The notes: a model not told the origin generated them from the letters alone. A stretch of 64,000 nucleotides of DNA from Flammeovirgaceae bacterium 311 (GCA_000597885.1 CP004371.1:4865001-4929000); one strand, 5' to 3'; counted from the stretch's first letter, positions 9,135-18,563 are shown. Made by a program: numbers and translations.

Positions 9135-10838
9135 ATGAGCAATTACAACAAATGGTATCATCCCTACGATATTGACGAAAAATACAGTACCCGCGTAGCT
9201 TACTTCTCTATGGAGTTTGGTATCGATCAGGCTCTTAAAATCTACTCCGGCGGATTGGGCTACCTGGCAGGATCGCATATGCGCAGTGCCTATGATTTAC
9301 GGCAAAATCTGATTGGCGTAGGAATGTTATGGAAGTATGGATACTATGATCAGGTTCGGAACGATGATCAGACCATGCGCATCCAGTTTCAGAAAAAATA
9401 CTATACCTACCTGGAAGATACCGGCATAAAAGTACCCGTTGTGATTCATGGCAATACAGTATGGGTTAAAGCCATGGTACTAAAGCCGGAAACATTTGGT
9501 ACAGTGCCTGTTTACCTGCTTACCACCGATATTCCGGAAAACGATTACCTGGCCCGCACCATTTCTTATAAGCTATATGATGTAACCCCTGAGGCCCGCA
9601 TTGCACAAAGCATTGTGCTGGGTATTGGCGGTGCCAAAGTTGTAGACGCATTGGGTGGGGCTGATATATTCCATATGAATGAAGCCCATGCCCTGCCACT
9701 GGCCTTCTACAAATATGAGAAGAGAAAAGATTTGAATGCTGTCAGAAACAGGATTGTGTTAACCACACACACACCTGAAAAAGCCGGCAATGAAGAGCGT
9801 GATATTCACCTGCTCAACCGGATGAATTTCTTTAACGGCCTTCCGCTGGAGAAAGTCAGGGACATTACCGGTATGTATGGCGATATGTTTAACTATACCC
9901 TGGCGGCCCTGCGCATTGCCAGGGTGGCCAATGGCGTATCGCAGCTGCATGGCCATGTTGCACGCGATATGTGGTATGGCAATGATAATATTGCTGAAAT
10001 TAAGGCCATTACCAATGCACAAAATGTGCCTTTCTGGAGAGATAAGGCACTGCAGCAGGCATTGGAAAATAGCGACGACAGGGCCCTGGTGCATCGGAAA
10101 GCCGAAATGAAAAAAACACTTTTTGAAGTGGTGGCCGACCAGACGGGCAAAATTTTTAGACCAGATGTACTCACCATTGTATGGGCCAGAAGATTTGCAG
10201 GCTATAAAAGGGCCGATCTGCTGCTGCGCGATATACACTATTTCTTTTACCTGATTAACCGCAGCGACCAGCCGGTACAGTTTATCTGGGCGGGCAAGCC
10301 TTATCCTTTCGATCATGGTGCTATCGAAATCTTCGATAAACTGGTAAAGCTTTCCTATCAGAAAGATAATTTTGCGGTATTAACGGGCTATGAGATAGAC
10401 CTGTCTAAAAAACTGAAGCAGGGCGCCGATGTATGGCTTAACACTCCCCGCAGGCCACGGGAAGCATCAGGCACCAGCGGCATGACGGCAGCCATGAACG
10501 GCGCCATCAACTTTACCATTCAGGATGGCTGGATTCCTGAATTTGCGCGTCATCAGGAAAACAGTTTCCTTATTCCTGTAACGGACACTAATCTGCCGGA
10601 TGCCGAACAGGACGATAATGATTATAACAACATGATGAGAATACTTCAGAACGAAGTAATACCTATGTATTACAACGACAGAAGCAGGTGGATCTCCATC
10701 ATGAAGCAGGGCATGCGCGATGTGGTTCCCTACTTTAGCGCCAACAGAATGGCCGATGAATATTATCGGGAAATATACCATCACCCAAATGTGGAGTCGC
10801 AGAGTAGGGCTACGGCAAATGAAGCCTACAACCAGTAA
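9135..10838 (+). CDS. glgP: Alpha-glucan family phosphorylase, short type
   Basis: Family members cleave terminal alpha-1,4-glucose from glycogen or maltodextrin using phosphate and PLP. The 567-residue product is the short bacterial form. Conserved segments include VAYFSMEFGI, YSGGLGYLAGSH, FHMNEAHALPL, WARRFAGYKRADLL and NTPRRPREASGTSGM. The PLP-lysine position of the classical GTxxMK motif is threonine here (Thr451, SGTSGMTAAMNG), which may change or abolish PLP catalysis. The ATG at 9135 (MSNYNKWYHPY) is used; an in-frame TTG lies two codons upstream. A strong terminator follows. Confidence 0.85.
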   Translation: MSNYNKWYHPYDIDEKYSTRVAYFSMEFGIDQALKIYSGGLGYLAGSHMRSAYDLRQNLIGVGMLWKYGYYDQVRNDDQTMRIQFQKKYYTYLEDTGIKVPVVIHGNTVWVKAMVLKPETFGTVPVYLLTTDIPENDYLARTISYKLYDVTPEARIAQSIVLGIGGAKVVDALGGADIFHMNEAHALPLAFYKYEKRKDLNAVRNRIVLTTHTPEKAGNEERDIHLLNRMNFFNGLPLEKVRDITGMYGDMFNYTLAALRIARVANGVSQLHGHVARDMWYGNDNIAEIKAITNAQNVPFWRDKALQQALENSDDRALVHRKAEMKKTLFEVVADQTGKIFRPDVLTIVWARRFAGYKRADLLLRDIHYFFYLINRSDQPVQFIWAGKPYPFDHGAIEIFDKLVKLSYQKDNFAVLTGYEIDLSKKLKQGADVWLNTPRRPREASGTSGMTAAMNGAINFTIQDGWIPEFARHQENSFLIPVTDTNLPDAEQDDNDYNNMMRILQNEVIPMYYNDRSRWISIMKQGMRDVVPYFSANRMADEYYREIYHHPNVESQSRATANEAYNQ

Positions 10839-10856
10839 ATAAACTGGTGTAGATAC

Positions 10857-10884
10857 AAAGGCCGGGTTCTTCCCGGCCTTTTTT
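10857..10884 (+). terminator. Rho-independent terminator after glgP
   Basis: A perfect 7-bp GC-rich stem (GGCCGGG / CCCGGCC) with a TTCTT loop is followed by six T residues. It begins about 20 bp after the stop codon of the phosphorylase gene. Confidence 0.9.
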
Positions 10885-11017
10885 AGTAAGCGGGTTTATT
10901 TTATTTATTGTAGCAAGAGCGCCGGCAAGCGCATTGTTGCACATGATTTGCCTCAAAAAAAACAGCTTTCAAAGGCCCAGAAGAATAACTCATTGTTTAA
11001 CCTAAATAATTGGGAAG

Positions 11018-12046
11018 GTGCATCAAAAATATAAAATAAAGAGTGGCCTGTTTTTACTGGCATTATGGAGTTTATGTATGCTTTCAGTACCTGGCCTGGC
11101 GCAGGAAAATGAGCTAAAACCGCTGGATATTAACCTGGAGAATTACCAGTACCCTTATCCGGTACAGTACCTGCAGTTCAGTGAGCAGGGGCAGCAATTG
11201 CGCATGGCTTATATGGATGTAAAACCAACAGCCGGTACAAATGGTAAAATCGTTATGCTGCTGCATGGTAAAAACTTCAACGGTGCTTACTGGGAACAAA
11301 CAGCGAAAGCGCTGGCGCAGCAGGGTTACAGAATTCTGATACCTGATCAGGTGGGCTTTGGCAAATCTACCAAGCCCGAGCACCTGCAATACAGCTTTCA
11401 GCTGCTGGCCAAAAATACAAAAGCCTTACTGGATACGCTGAAGGTGGGTAAGGTATCCGTACTGGGCCATTCCATGGGCGGCATGCTAGCCACCCGCTTT
11501 GCCCTGATGTACCCCGAAGTAACTGAAAAGCTGATCCTGCTGAATCCAATCGGGCTCGAGGACTGGAAGCGGAAAGTGCCCTACCAGACGGTTGAACAGT
11601 GGTATGCCAGCGAACTGGAGCAGAACTACGAGAAGATCAAAAAATACCAGACCCAAAATTACTATGGCGGCGAATGGAAGCCCCGTTACGACCGCTGGGC
11701 AAGGCTGCTGGCAGGCTGGACTCTCAGCGAGCAGTACCCGCTCATTGCCTGGAATTCTGCCCTTACCTACGATATGATCTTTACCCAGCCGGTGGTGTAT
11801 GAGTTTGAGGCGCTGAAGGTACCTACCCTGCTCATCATTGGCCAGCGCGACGAAACTGCCCTGGGCAAAAACCTGGTACCGGAAGAGGTACGCAAAACCA
11901 TGGGCAACTACCCGCAGTTAGGCAAAGACACAGCAGAAAAAATAAAGAATGCCAGACTGGTAGAGTTGGATAATGTAGGACACCTGCCTCATATAGAAGC
12001 ATTTGACCGCTTTATTACGCCGCTCCTACAGTTTTTAAAGATTTAG
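11018..12046 (+). CDS. Secreted alpha/beta hydrolase
   Basis: This is a 342-residue protein. It has a Sec signal peptide (about residues 1-29, ending SVPGLAQ) and an alpha/beta hydrolase fold. The oxyanion segment is LLHGKNFNGAYW, the nucleophile elbow is GHSMGG, the acid is near LIIGQRDETA, and the catalytic His is in NVGHLPHIE. It should hydrolyse a small ester or amide in the periplasm; the substrate is unknown. The start is a GTG at 11018, directly after a purine-rich GGGAAG. No better in-frame start includes the signal peptide. Confidence 0.85.
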   Translation: MHQKYKIKSGLFLLALWSLCMLSVPGLAQENELKPLDINLENYQYPYPVQYLQFSEQGQQLRMAYMDVKPTAGTNGKIVMLLHGKNFNGAYWEQTAKALAQQGYRILIPDQVGFGKSTKPEHLQYSFQLLAKNTKALLDTLKVGKVSVLGHSMGGMLATRFALMYPEVTEKLILLNPIGLEDWKRKVPYQTVEQWYASELEQNYEKIKKYQTQNYYGGEWKPRYDRWARLLAGWTLSEQYPLIAWNSALTYDMIFTQPVVYEFEALKVPTLLIIGQRDETALGKNLVPEEVRKTMGNYPQLGKDTAEKIKNARLVELDNVGHLPHIEAFDRFITPLLQFLKI

Positions 12047-12160
12047 GAGAAGTGCGTATGCCAGACTGACAGCATTTGGCTGGCAGCGGTTTTGGAATGA
12101 TGTTTGAACATTATTATCCGAAATATTTTTTAAACAACCAGACCTTAAGAATAAAGAACT

Positions 12161-13015
12161 ATGAGAACCATTAAGAAACAGCATAAAGCAGTAGGAGCCC
12201 CTATTGCTGACCTTACCACCTACCGTGCCCTCCCCACCAATTCAATTGACCAGATAGATCCTTTCCTGTTTTTAAACCACCACGGGCCACAGGTTTACAA
12301 AAGCAACAACAGGGGCCTGCCCTTTGGCCCTCACCCACACCGGGGCTTCGAAACCGTTACCTTTATTCTGGCAGGCGATATCATGCACAGAGACTCGGGC
12401 GGCTTTGAGAGTACCATCGAGGCCGGAGGGGTGCAGTGGATGACTGCCGGCAGCGGCCTGATCCACGCAGAGGTTTCTTCTGATAACTTCAAGAAAAAGG
12501 GAGGAGACCTGGAAATACTGCAGTTGTGGGTTAACCTGCCCGCAAAGTATAAAATGGTAAAGCCACACTATGTGGGCCTTCAGAAAGATGATATTCCTTC
12601 CATACAGCTGGATGGTGGCATGGTAACCATCAATGCCGTAGCTGGCGAGTGGGAGGGGTCTAAAGGTGCTTTTCAGCCCCTGGCTGACCTGCACATTGCC
12701 ACCATCGAATTTAAAGCAGGCGGAAGCTTTAGGCTGGATATTGCCCGAGAGCGGAATGTGTTCTTCTATGTGATCAGGGGTACATTGGCTGTGAATGGAG
12801 AGGCTACCGAAGCCCTGCGCCTGGTGGAATTTAACAATGATGGCAGCACGATTAATATTGAGGCATCTACTGATGCTGTTGTGCTGTTAGGCCATGCCGT
12901 ACCCTTTAATGAACCGGTGGTAGCGCAGGGCCCCTTTGTTATGAACACAGAGCAGGAAATTAAGCAGGCCTACAGCGATTACCAGGCAGGCAGGTTCGGC
13001 ACCTGGAGCCATTAA
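12161..13015 (+). CDS. Pirin family protein
   Basis: The 284-residue protein has the bicupin pirin pattern. Metal-binding residues lie in PHPHRGFETVTF and in GSGLIHAEVS, and the C-terminal cupin contains GTLAVNGEA. Pirins are Fe-binding, and some are quercetinases or redox sensors. The gene is convergent with the downstream reductase, and the two ends overlap by 4 bp (12161-13015 against 13012-14049). Confidence 0.9.
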   Translation: MRTIKKQHKAVGAPIADLTTYRALPTNSIDQIDPFLFLNHHGPQVYKSNNRGLPFGPHPHRGFETVTFILAGDIMHRDSGGFESTIEAGGVQWMTAGSGLIHAEVSSDNFKKKGGDLEILQLWVNLPAKYKMVKPHYVGLQKDDIPSIQLDGGMVTINAVAGEWEGSKGAFQPLADLHIATIEFKAGGSFRLDIARERNVFFYVIRGTLAVNGEATEALRLVEFNNDGSTINIEASTDAVVLLGHAVPFNEPVVAQGPFVMNTEQEIKQAYSDYQAGRFGTWSH

Positions 13016-14049
13016 GCTTCAAGCACTACATCGCCACCTACCGGATAGCCCACGCAGGTAAGCACCAGTCCCTGCTCCAGCTCCCGCTCTGTTAATACCT
13101 CATTGTTCAGCATCCAGACCTGCCCTTTGCGGCACTTGGCTACACAGTTGCCGCAGCGCCCCAGCTCGCAGCTGTAGGGCAGGCTGATGCCTTTCTTTCT
13201 GGCGGCATCCAGAATGGTGTGGGGATACTGCACTTCCAGCTCATGGGTTTCTCCGTTCAGCTGGAAGGTAACCCTGTGGAGGTCTGTATCCGGCGGTTCA
13301 ATTTTGTGCACAATCTGCGGTATGTGAAAGATCTCCCTCCTGATGTTTTCCGCAGGTACCTGTGCCTGCCGTAATCCATACACACACATGCGCATATAAT
13401 TTTCCGGCCCGCATATATAAGAGAGCAGCTGCTGCCCTGCTGCAATGGCATGCTTTTCCAGCAGGGTTTTCAGTAAGTCTTTGTAAAGCCTCGCCCTGGA
13501 CAGATTTTTGGAAACGCTGAATAAAAACTCGATGTGCAGCCTGCCGGCAAAATCAGTGGCCAGCGCCTGCAGTTCCTCCAGATAGATAGTGCTTTGGGGT
13601 GCATGGTTGCTGTAGATGAGCACGATGTGGATTTCGGGATGGGTATGCAGTACCGTTTTCAGGAGTGAATAAATGGGTGCTATACCGCTTCCGGCAGCAA
13701 AAAAGAAAATCTGCTTAATGCCGGAAATATCTGCCGGCAGCGTGAAAAAGCCGCCTGCTCCAATGGTCATCAGCTTATCGCCCGGCTGTGCATGGTCCAG
13801 CATGTGGCGTGAAAAAACGCCATTTGGCACCCGCTTCACCACAATGGAGAGGGGTTCTGTAAGGGCAGGGGAGGAAGTGATCGAATACGACCTTCTGACT
13901 TCCTGATTCCCTGCCGGTACTACAAAAGTGAGGTACTGGCCTGCCTGGTAGGAGATAGTATCTGCATCCGCTTCATCGAAAAAAAAGGATTTCACGCCCG
14001 GCACCTCTTCTTTGATTGCTGCCAGGGTTAACGTTTTGTAAAGAGACAT
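13012..14049 (-). CDS. FAD/NAD-binding oxidoreductase with C-terminal 2Fe-2S ferredoxin domain
   Basis: This 345-residue protein is a ferredoxin-NADP reductase-type electron-transfer enzyme, similar to PaaE or HmpX-type reductases. The FAD site is RRSYSITSSP, the substrate loop is NGVFSRHML, and the NAD(P) site is AAGSGIAPIYSLLK. The C-terminal plant-type ferredoxin contains YSCELGRCGNCVAKC and a distant LTC, giving four cluster cysteines. It should pass electrons from NAD(P)H to an oxygenase or other acceptor; no partner is adjacent. Confidence 0.88.
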   Translation of the reverse strand: MSLYKTLTLAAIKEEVPGVKSFFFDEADADTISYQAGQYLTFVVPAGNQEVRRSYSITSSPALTEPLSIVVKRVPNGVFSRHMLDHAQPGDKLMTIGAGGFFTLPADISGIKQIFFFAAGSGIAPIYSLLKTVLHTHPEIHIVLIYSNHAPQSTIYLEELQALATDFAGRLHIEFLFSVSKNLSRARLYKDLLKTLLEKHAIAAGQQLLSYICGPENYMRMCVYGLRQAQVPAENIRREIFHIPQIVHKIEPPDTDLHRVTFQLNGETHELEVQYPHTILDAARKKGISLPYSCELGRCGNCVAKCRKGQVWMLNNEVLTERELEQGLVLTCVGYPVGGDVVLEA

Positions 14050-14317
14050 TTTACTTTTGAATATTCAGCTTTATTATGAGCTGCTGTATAACAATTAGCT
14101 GGTGAACACATTTTTATATCTAAAGAAGAATAAGGCAGGGATGGTTTTTGATAATTTATGCTATCATCATCCATAAAAACAGCCGAAACAGGAGCCTTTT
14201 CGCAGATAATCCGTACTAAAGTATAAGGATCGACAGGAAATCTTCAACAGAACAGGCTGCATGGCTGTTCATTTGCAGAGCAGCCTCCTCTATTACCATT
14301 CGCACTAATCATTTTTT

Positions 14318-15607
14318 ATGCAGACTCAGACCAAACATAGCATACAGGCAGAAGCTAAAGGGCTTCTGGACCGCTTTAAGCAAATACGCTCCATGAGCGA
14401 AGAAATATGTACTCCTCTTCAGCCGGAAGATTACGTAGTGCAGCCCGTGGTAGATGTAAGTCCGCCCAAATGGCACCTGGGACACACCACCTGGTTTTTC
14501 GAAGAATTTGTGTTGGATGGCAATCTGCCCGGTTACAAACGGTATGATTCACAATTTGCCTACATCTTTAACAGTTATTACGAAACGGTGGGCAAACGCA
14601 TTTTGCGCACCAACAGGGGCAATCTTACCCGTCCGCCTATTGATGAAGTTTACCGCTACCGCAGCTGGGTAAACGAGCATATGGAGCGCTACCTGCAGGA
14701 AGAGGAAATTGGCGAAGAAATGCAGCATATCATAGAGCTGGGCCTTCAGCACGAGCAGCAGCACCAGGAGCTGCTGGTTTACGATATCAAGTACATTTTA
14801 GGTAATAATCCTCTATTTCCGGTTTATAAACCAAAGCCTGAAACTAGTGCTGCTCCAGCAGCTGCCCCTGAACCCATGCGTATGCTGCCCATAGAAGAGG
14901 GCGTATACGAAATAGGCTGGCAGCACCCTAAGCGCTTTTGTTTTGATAATGAACTGGGCCGGCACAAGGTATACCTGCAGGCCTACACCATTGCCAACCG
15001 GCTGGTGACCAACCGCGAGTACCTGGAGTTTATGGAAGCGGGGGGCTATGGCTATTTCCGCCACTGGCTTTCGGAAGCCTGGGAGTGGGTAAAGCAGGAG
15101 AAGGTTCAGTCGCCCTACCACTGGCACCAGGTAGAGGGCGAGTGGCACCGCTTTACCATGCATGGGCTGGAACCTATTAACCTGGATGAGCCTGTTACAC
15201 ATATCAGTTTTTTCGAGGCCGATGCTTATGCCAAATGGAAAGGTCTGCGCCTGCCCACCGAGCAGGAGTGGGAGGTGGCCTGCGGGCGTTTAAGCCCCGA
15301 GGCTCCGGCAGCTGCTAATTTTCAGGGCAGCAGGCGCTACGAACCTGCAGTACGCTCCGCAGGCAACCTGCAGTTCTGGGGAGATGCCTGGGAGTGGACT
15401 GCCAGTGCCTATCGACCCTATCCATATTTCCACGAGGCCGAAGGCGCCGTTGGTGAGTACAATGGTAAATTTATGATCAACCAGATGGTACTCCGCGGGG
15501 GCTCCTGCGCCACCCCCCGCGATCATATCCGTGCTACCTACCGTAACTTCTTCAACCCACACCTGCGCTGGATGTACAGCGGTATCAGGCTGGCGCAGCA
15601 TATTTAA
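14318..15607 (+). CDS. egtB: Ergothioneine biosynthesis protein EgtB
   Basis: This non-haem iron sulfoxide synthase joins hercynine to a thiol donor using O2. The 429-residue product has an N-terminal DinB-like domain with the iron-site HX3HXE motif (QHEQQHQELLVYD, about residue 147). A C-terminal formylglycine-generating-enzyme-like fold follows (RLPTEQEWEVAC, WEWTASAY, LRGGSCATP, YSGIRLAQHI). egtD follows 114 bp downstream in the same direction, supporting the pathway assignment. Which thiol it uses, and hence ergothioneine against ovothiol-type products, cannot be settled here. Confidence 0.9.
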   Translation: MQTQTKHSIQAEAKGLLDRFKQIRSMSEEICTPLQPEDYVVQPVVDVSPPKWHLGHTTWFFEEFVLDGNLPGYKRYDSQFAYIFNSYYETVGKRILRTNRGNLTRPPIDEVYRYRSWVNEHMERYLQEEEIGEEMQHIIELGLQHEQQHQELLVYDIKYILGNNPLFPVYKPKPETSAAPAAAPEPMRMLPIEEGVYEIGWQHPKRFCFDNELGRHKVYLQAYTIANRLVTNREYLEFMEAGGYGYFRHWLSEAWEWVKQEKVQSPYHWHQVEGEWHRFTMHGLEPINLDEPVTHISFFEADAYAKWKGLRLPTEQEWEVACGRLSPEAPAAANFQGSRRYEPAVRSAGNLQFWGDAWEWTASAYRPYPYFHEAEGAVGEYNGKFMINQMVLRGGSCATPRDHIRATYRNFFNPHLRWMYSGIRLAQHI

Positions 15608-15721
15608 TGCACTGGTGCTACTGATGAATAGCTGCTGAAATTTATTGTAGAGCCATCATTTTAATCATACAAGAAGAGTACTTGGGCAGCTCCGTGCTTT
15701 TTAATTTTTGTTTCTATCAGA

Positions 15722-16765
15722 ATGATATCACAACCTAATGATAAAACCTCCCGGCAGGCTGCGGCAAGAAGCGCTGAAGAAGCTCGTGAGCGCCAGGCAG
15801 CAAAAAAGCCGGCCCCTAAAAACAGTGCGTTTGCCCGTGATGTGCTGGCAGGGCTAACTGCTCCGCAAAGGCGCCTGCCCTCCAAATATTTTTACGACAA
15901 GCGGGGCGATGCTATTTTCCAGGCCATCATGAAAATGCCGGAGTACTACCTTACGCGCTCTGAATATGAAATACTGGACATGCACAAGGAGAAGCTGCAG
16001 GAGCTGTTTCTGAATGGCAGTGGCCGTTTTAACCTCATTGAATTTGGTGCCGGAGATGGCTTCAAGACAAAGATCCTGCTAAAGCATTTTACTGAAGCAG
16101 GTGTGGATTTTAAGTACCTGCCCATTGATATATCAGAAAATGTACTTCAGATCCTGACCAGTGACCTGAAGAAAAGCATACCCGGCCTGCAGGTAGAGGG
16201 CATCAGCAACGACTATTTTAAAGCCCTGGGCCAGCTGAGGCAAACGGCAGACCGCCGCAATGTGGTGCTTTTTCTGGGCTCCAACATTGGTAATTTTGCT
16301 GAAAAAGAAGCGCTGGATTTTCTCGGGCAGCTGGCAGATGGCCTTAACCCGCACGACCTGATCCTGATCGGTTTTGACCTGAAAAAGGATCCCGACCAGA
16401 TCCTGGCCGCCTATAACGACGAGGCCGGTATCACCCGCGCCTTTAACCTGAACCTGCTGCGCAGGATCAACGAGGAGCTGGGCGGCAATTTTAACCTGCA
16501 GCAATGGAAGCATTATCCGCTCTATGAGCCTGGCAGTGGCGAGGCCCGCAGCTACCTGATGAGCTGTGTAGAGCAGGAGGTGCACATCAGCAGCCTGGAG
16601 AAAACCTTTAGTTTTAAGGCCTGGGAGCCGGTTCATGTAGAAATCAGCCGCAAGTACGACCTGGATACCATTAGCCGCTACGCCAAATCAAGTGGGTTTA
16701 GGGTAAAGGAAAACTTCCTGGATTGCCGGCATTATTTTGCCGACTCGCTCTGGGAAAAAATATAG
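15722..16765 (+). CDS. egtD: L-histidine N(alpha)-methyltransferase EgtD
   Basis: This SAM-dependent enzyme trimethylates histidine to hercynine. The 347-residue product has a disordered, charged N-terminus of about 40 residues. The EgtD core then shows LPSKYFYDKRGDAIFQ, LTRSEYEIL, the SAM site EFGAGDGFKTKILL, and FLGSNIGNF. The C-terminal YAKSSGFRVKE and FADSLWEKI match the family end. It pairs with egtB upstream. Confidence 0.92.
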   Translation: MISQPNDKTSRQAAARSAEEARERQAAKKPAPKNSAFARDVLAGLTAPQRRLPSKYFYDKRGDAIFQAIMKMPEYYLTRSEYEILDMHKEKLQELFLNGSGRFNLIEFGAGDGFKTKILLKHFTEAGVDFKYLPIDISENVLQILTSDLKKSIPGLQVEGISNDYFKALGQLRQTADRRNVVLFLGSNIGNFAEKEALDFLGQLADGLNPHDLILIGFDLKKDPDQILAAYNDEAGITRAFNLNLLRRINEELGGNFNLQQWKHYPLYEPGSGEARSYLMSCVEQEVHISSLEKTFSFKAWEPVHVEISRKYDLDTISRYAKSSGFRVKENFLDCRHYFADSLWEKI

Positions 16766-16820
16766 GCAAAAAGGAGATTTGCAATAATTGAAAAATGCGC
16801 TATTTTTGTACTCCAATCCT

Positions 16821-16904
16821 GCGCATGTGGTGAAACTGGTAGACACGCCATCTTGAGGGGGTGGTGCTCGCAAGGGCATGGAAGTTCGAGTCTTCTCATG
16901 CGCA
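16821..16904 (+). tRNA. tRNA-Leu(GAG)
   Basis: The cloverleaf is complete. The acceptor GCGCATG pairs with CATGCGC, and the D arm contains AACTGGTAGA. The anticodon stem CCATC/GGTGG encloses the loop TTGAGGG with anticodon GAG (16855-16857). A long class II variable arm and the T loop TTCGAGT follow. CCA is not encoded. The 3' half from the anticodon arm onward is the phage attachment site, and integration kept the gene intact. Confidence 0.95.
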
Positions 16905-16906
16905 CA
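16851..16906 (+). repeat. attL core repeat (within tRNA-Leu)
   Basis: This 56-bp sequence, from the 5' side of the anticodon loop to just past the tRNA end, recurs without mismatch at 58038-58093. After two mismatched bases, homology resumes through the AAAAGGCC terminator. The tRNA 3' half is a standard tyrosine-integrase target. Confidence 0.95.
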
Positions 16907-16908
16907 GC

Positions 16909-16944
16909 TAAAAGGCCTTTTTCTTCGGAATTAGGCCTTTTTTT
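16909..16944 (+). terminator. Terminator after tRNA-Leu
   Basis: AAAAGGCC pairs with GGCCTTTT across a CTTCGG-containing loop and runs into a T tract. A near-identical hairpin follows attR at 58097-58130, so the integrated sequence re-supplies a terminator at both ends. Confidence 0.85.
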
Positions 16945-16999
16945 ATTCTCTTCTTTTGTGCGTATTGTGCATATTTACCCAGTATTATTAAATGTTTCC

Positions 17000-17015
17000 T
17001 GTCCTATATCTGTCC
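17000..17015 (+). repeat. Direct repeat, probable integrase arm site (left)
   Basis: The 16-mer TGTCCTATATCTGTCC contains two TGTCC half-sites. It is repeated exactly at 57981-57996 near attR. It lies just upstream of the integrase start and 94 bp inside the attL core. The role as an arm-type integrase or excisionase site is inferred from position. Confidence 0.6.
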
Positions 17016-17019
17016 CACG

Positions 17020-18192
17020 ATGTCGGCCTACATCAAGATCTTTTGCCATAAACACAAAGTGCGCTCCGATGGCACCTCCCCAATCTACTACCTGGTGCGA
17101 ATGGAAGGGGAGGAGATCAGAATCGCAGCAAAAAAATATGTAGTGGCCAAGCACTTCGATAATAAGGCCGGAGTAGTGAAGCCAGGAGCCAACAACTCCA
17201 TCAGGCTTAACACCTGGTTAAGCTCGGAGAAGAGTAAGCTGGAAAAGATCATCCTGGATATCGAGAACGAAGGCAGGCCGCTAAGCCTGGAGCTGATCAA
17301 AGAAGATTACCTGGGTGGGGATGATAATAAAAGCTTTATCCAGTTCTGTCGGGATGAGATCCGGAACCTGAAAGGCATCCAGGCCAGCAGTACCCTGAAG
17401 GAAAACGGCTACTGCATTAATAACCTGGAGAAGTTTGCACCAGGTGTAACCTTCGCCCAGATCGATTACAAGTTCCTGCAGAACTACCAGCACTATATGG
17501 CCAATGTGCTTGGTAAATCAAAGAATGGCCAGTTCAATGATTTTAAAACGCTCCGGAAGTTTTTCAATATCGCAGTTAAAAAAGGGAAGACGAAAAATTA
17601 CCCCTTCCGGAACTTCAGCTTTTCGGATGAGGAGGTGGAGAAAAACTTCCTAACCATAGAGGAGCTGCAGGCGCTGCATGCAAAGGTGATGAGCCGGGAG
17701 CTGCCTGACAAGCTCTACTGGACTGCCGGCTATTTCGTGCTCTCCTGTTATACTGGCATCCGACGCTCCGATATGTTCAGGTTCTCAAAGCTCGGGAGGC
17801 AGGAATTTATTCAGAAGCATATCCATGGTAACGACCTGCAGCTCCGGATGAACAAAACCAAAAAGATCACCAGGATCCCGCTTAGTACCGGCGCCTGGGA
17901 GATGATCAATGTGCTTTTCGATCGGCCGCTAAAGTACAGCGACTCCAGGTGCAATGAAGACTTAAAAGATATCATGGAGGTGCTAGGTATACAAAAGCAC
18001 ATCACCTACCACTGCAGCCGCCACACCTTTGCCATACTCTCCCTGATTCTGGGCATCCGGATCGAGGTAGTGAGCGATGTGCTGGGACACTCCAGCCTAA
18101 GAACTACGCAAATATATGCTAAAATTGTAGATACCTTCAGGCGTGATCAAATGGCAATGTGGAACTCTATTCATCCAAAACATGAAATCTAA
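17020..18192 (+). CDS. int: Tyrosine-type phage integrase
   Basis: The 390-residue enzyme should catalyse attP/attB recombination at the adjacent tRNA-Leu. It has an N-terminal arm-binding domain (about 1-85, SDGTSPIYYLVR), a SAM-like core-binding domain (about 100-200) and a catalytic domain. The catalytic residues are visible: Arg in TGIRRSD, Lys in NKTKKITRIPL, HxxR in HCSRHTFAIL, His in LGHSSLRTT and nucleophile Tyr in QIYAKI. This is the Bacteroidota-type architecture. A truncated homologue lies just outside attR (58211-58678). Confidence 0.93.
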   Translation: MSAYIKIFCHKHKVRSDGTSPIYYLVRMEGEEIRIAAKKYVVAKHFDNKAGVVKPGANNSIRLNTWLSSEKSKLEKIILDIENEGRPLSLELIKEDYLGGDDNKSFIQFCRDEIRNLKGIQASSTLKENGYCINNLEKFAPGVTFAQIDYKFLQNYQHYMANVLGKSKNGQFNDFKTLRKFFNIAVKKGKTKNYPFRNFSFSDEEVEKNFLTIEELQALHAKVMSRELPDKLYWTAGYFVLSCYTGIRRSDMFRFSKLGRQEFIQKHIHGNDLQLRMNKTKKITRIPLSTGAWEMINVLFDRPLKYSDSRCNEDLKDIMEVLGIQKHITYHCSRHTFAILSLILGIRIEVVSDVLGHSSLRTTQIYAKIVDTFRRDQMAMWNSIHPKHEI

Positions 18193-18448
18193 AGAAAGAA
18201 TAGTCAAGTACCTGCAGGCAACACCTGGTGCAGAGGTTGAATTGAAACCCTCTCAGCTGAAACAACTTTTTAGCATTCCAGATAGTCCGGCATCAGTGGG
18301 AGATAAACTGAACCTTATGGAGGTTGAATCAATAAAGGAGCAGCTCATTAAATTTTGCCAGGAGCACAACTTCAGCTGGCAGGAAAGATCATATGGCGGA
18401 AGAGAGTATGGTACCATGGCCATTATCAATCCGGAAGAGCATCCTTAG
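18182..18448 (+). CDS. Hypothetical small protein after integrase
   Basis: This 88-residue protein overlaps the integrase end by 11 bp, indicating translational coupling. It is mostly helical and charged (SKERIVKYLQATPG, SIKEQLIKFCQEHNFSW), with a C-terminal GREYGTMAIINPEEHP. No family is recognised. Its position could fit an excisionase-like or regulatory partner, but there is no clear helix-turn-helix. A terminator follows. Confidence 0.6.
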   Translation: MKSKERIVKYLQATPGAEVELKPSQLKQLFSIPDSPASVGDKLNLMEVESIKEQLIKFCQEHNFSWQERSYGGREYGTMAIINPEEHP

Positions 18449-18449
18449 C

Positions 18450-18484
18450 GATTGCGCATTTTAGCCAGAGAGCGCAATCTTTTG
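18450..18484 (+). terminator. Terminator after integrase operon
   Basis: A perfect 8-bp stem (GATTGCGC / GCGCAATC) with a 14-nt loop is followed by TTTTT. It closes the int operon before the second recombinase. Confidence 0.75.
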
Positions 18485-18528
18485 CCATAAACCAGCCCTT
18501 TAGCAGCTGCTTTGCCTCCTGATTTTAG

Positions 18529-18536
18529 TACTTTTG
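18529..18536 (+). promoter_or_regulatory. Bacteroidota -7 promoter box for second recombinase
   Basis: TACTTTTG matches the TAnnTTTG consensus of Bacteroidota housekeeping promoters and lies 27 bp upstream of the recombinase ATG, just past a terminator. A -33 element is not obvious. Confidence 0.5.
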
Positions 18537-18563
18537 CGTAATCCATAATGCAGGTACGCAATC

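Noticed and set aside
16853-17143. 96-codon frame across the tRNA terminator and integrase start
   Set aside because: It reads through the tRNA-Leu gene and terminator and overlaps the integrase in another frame.
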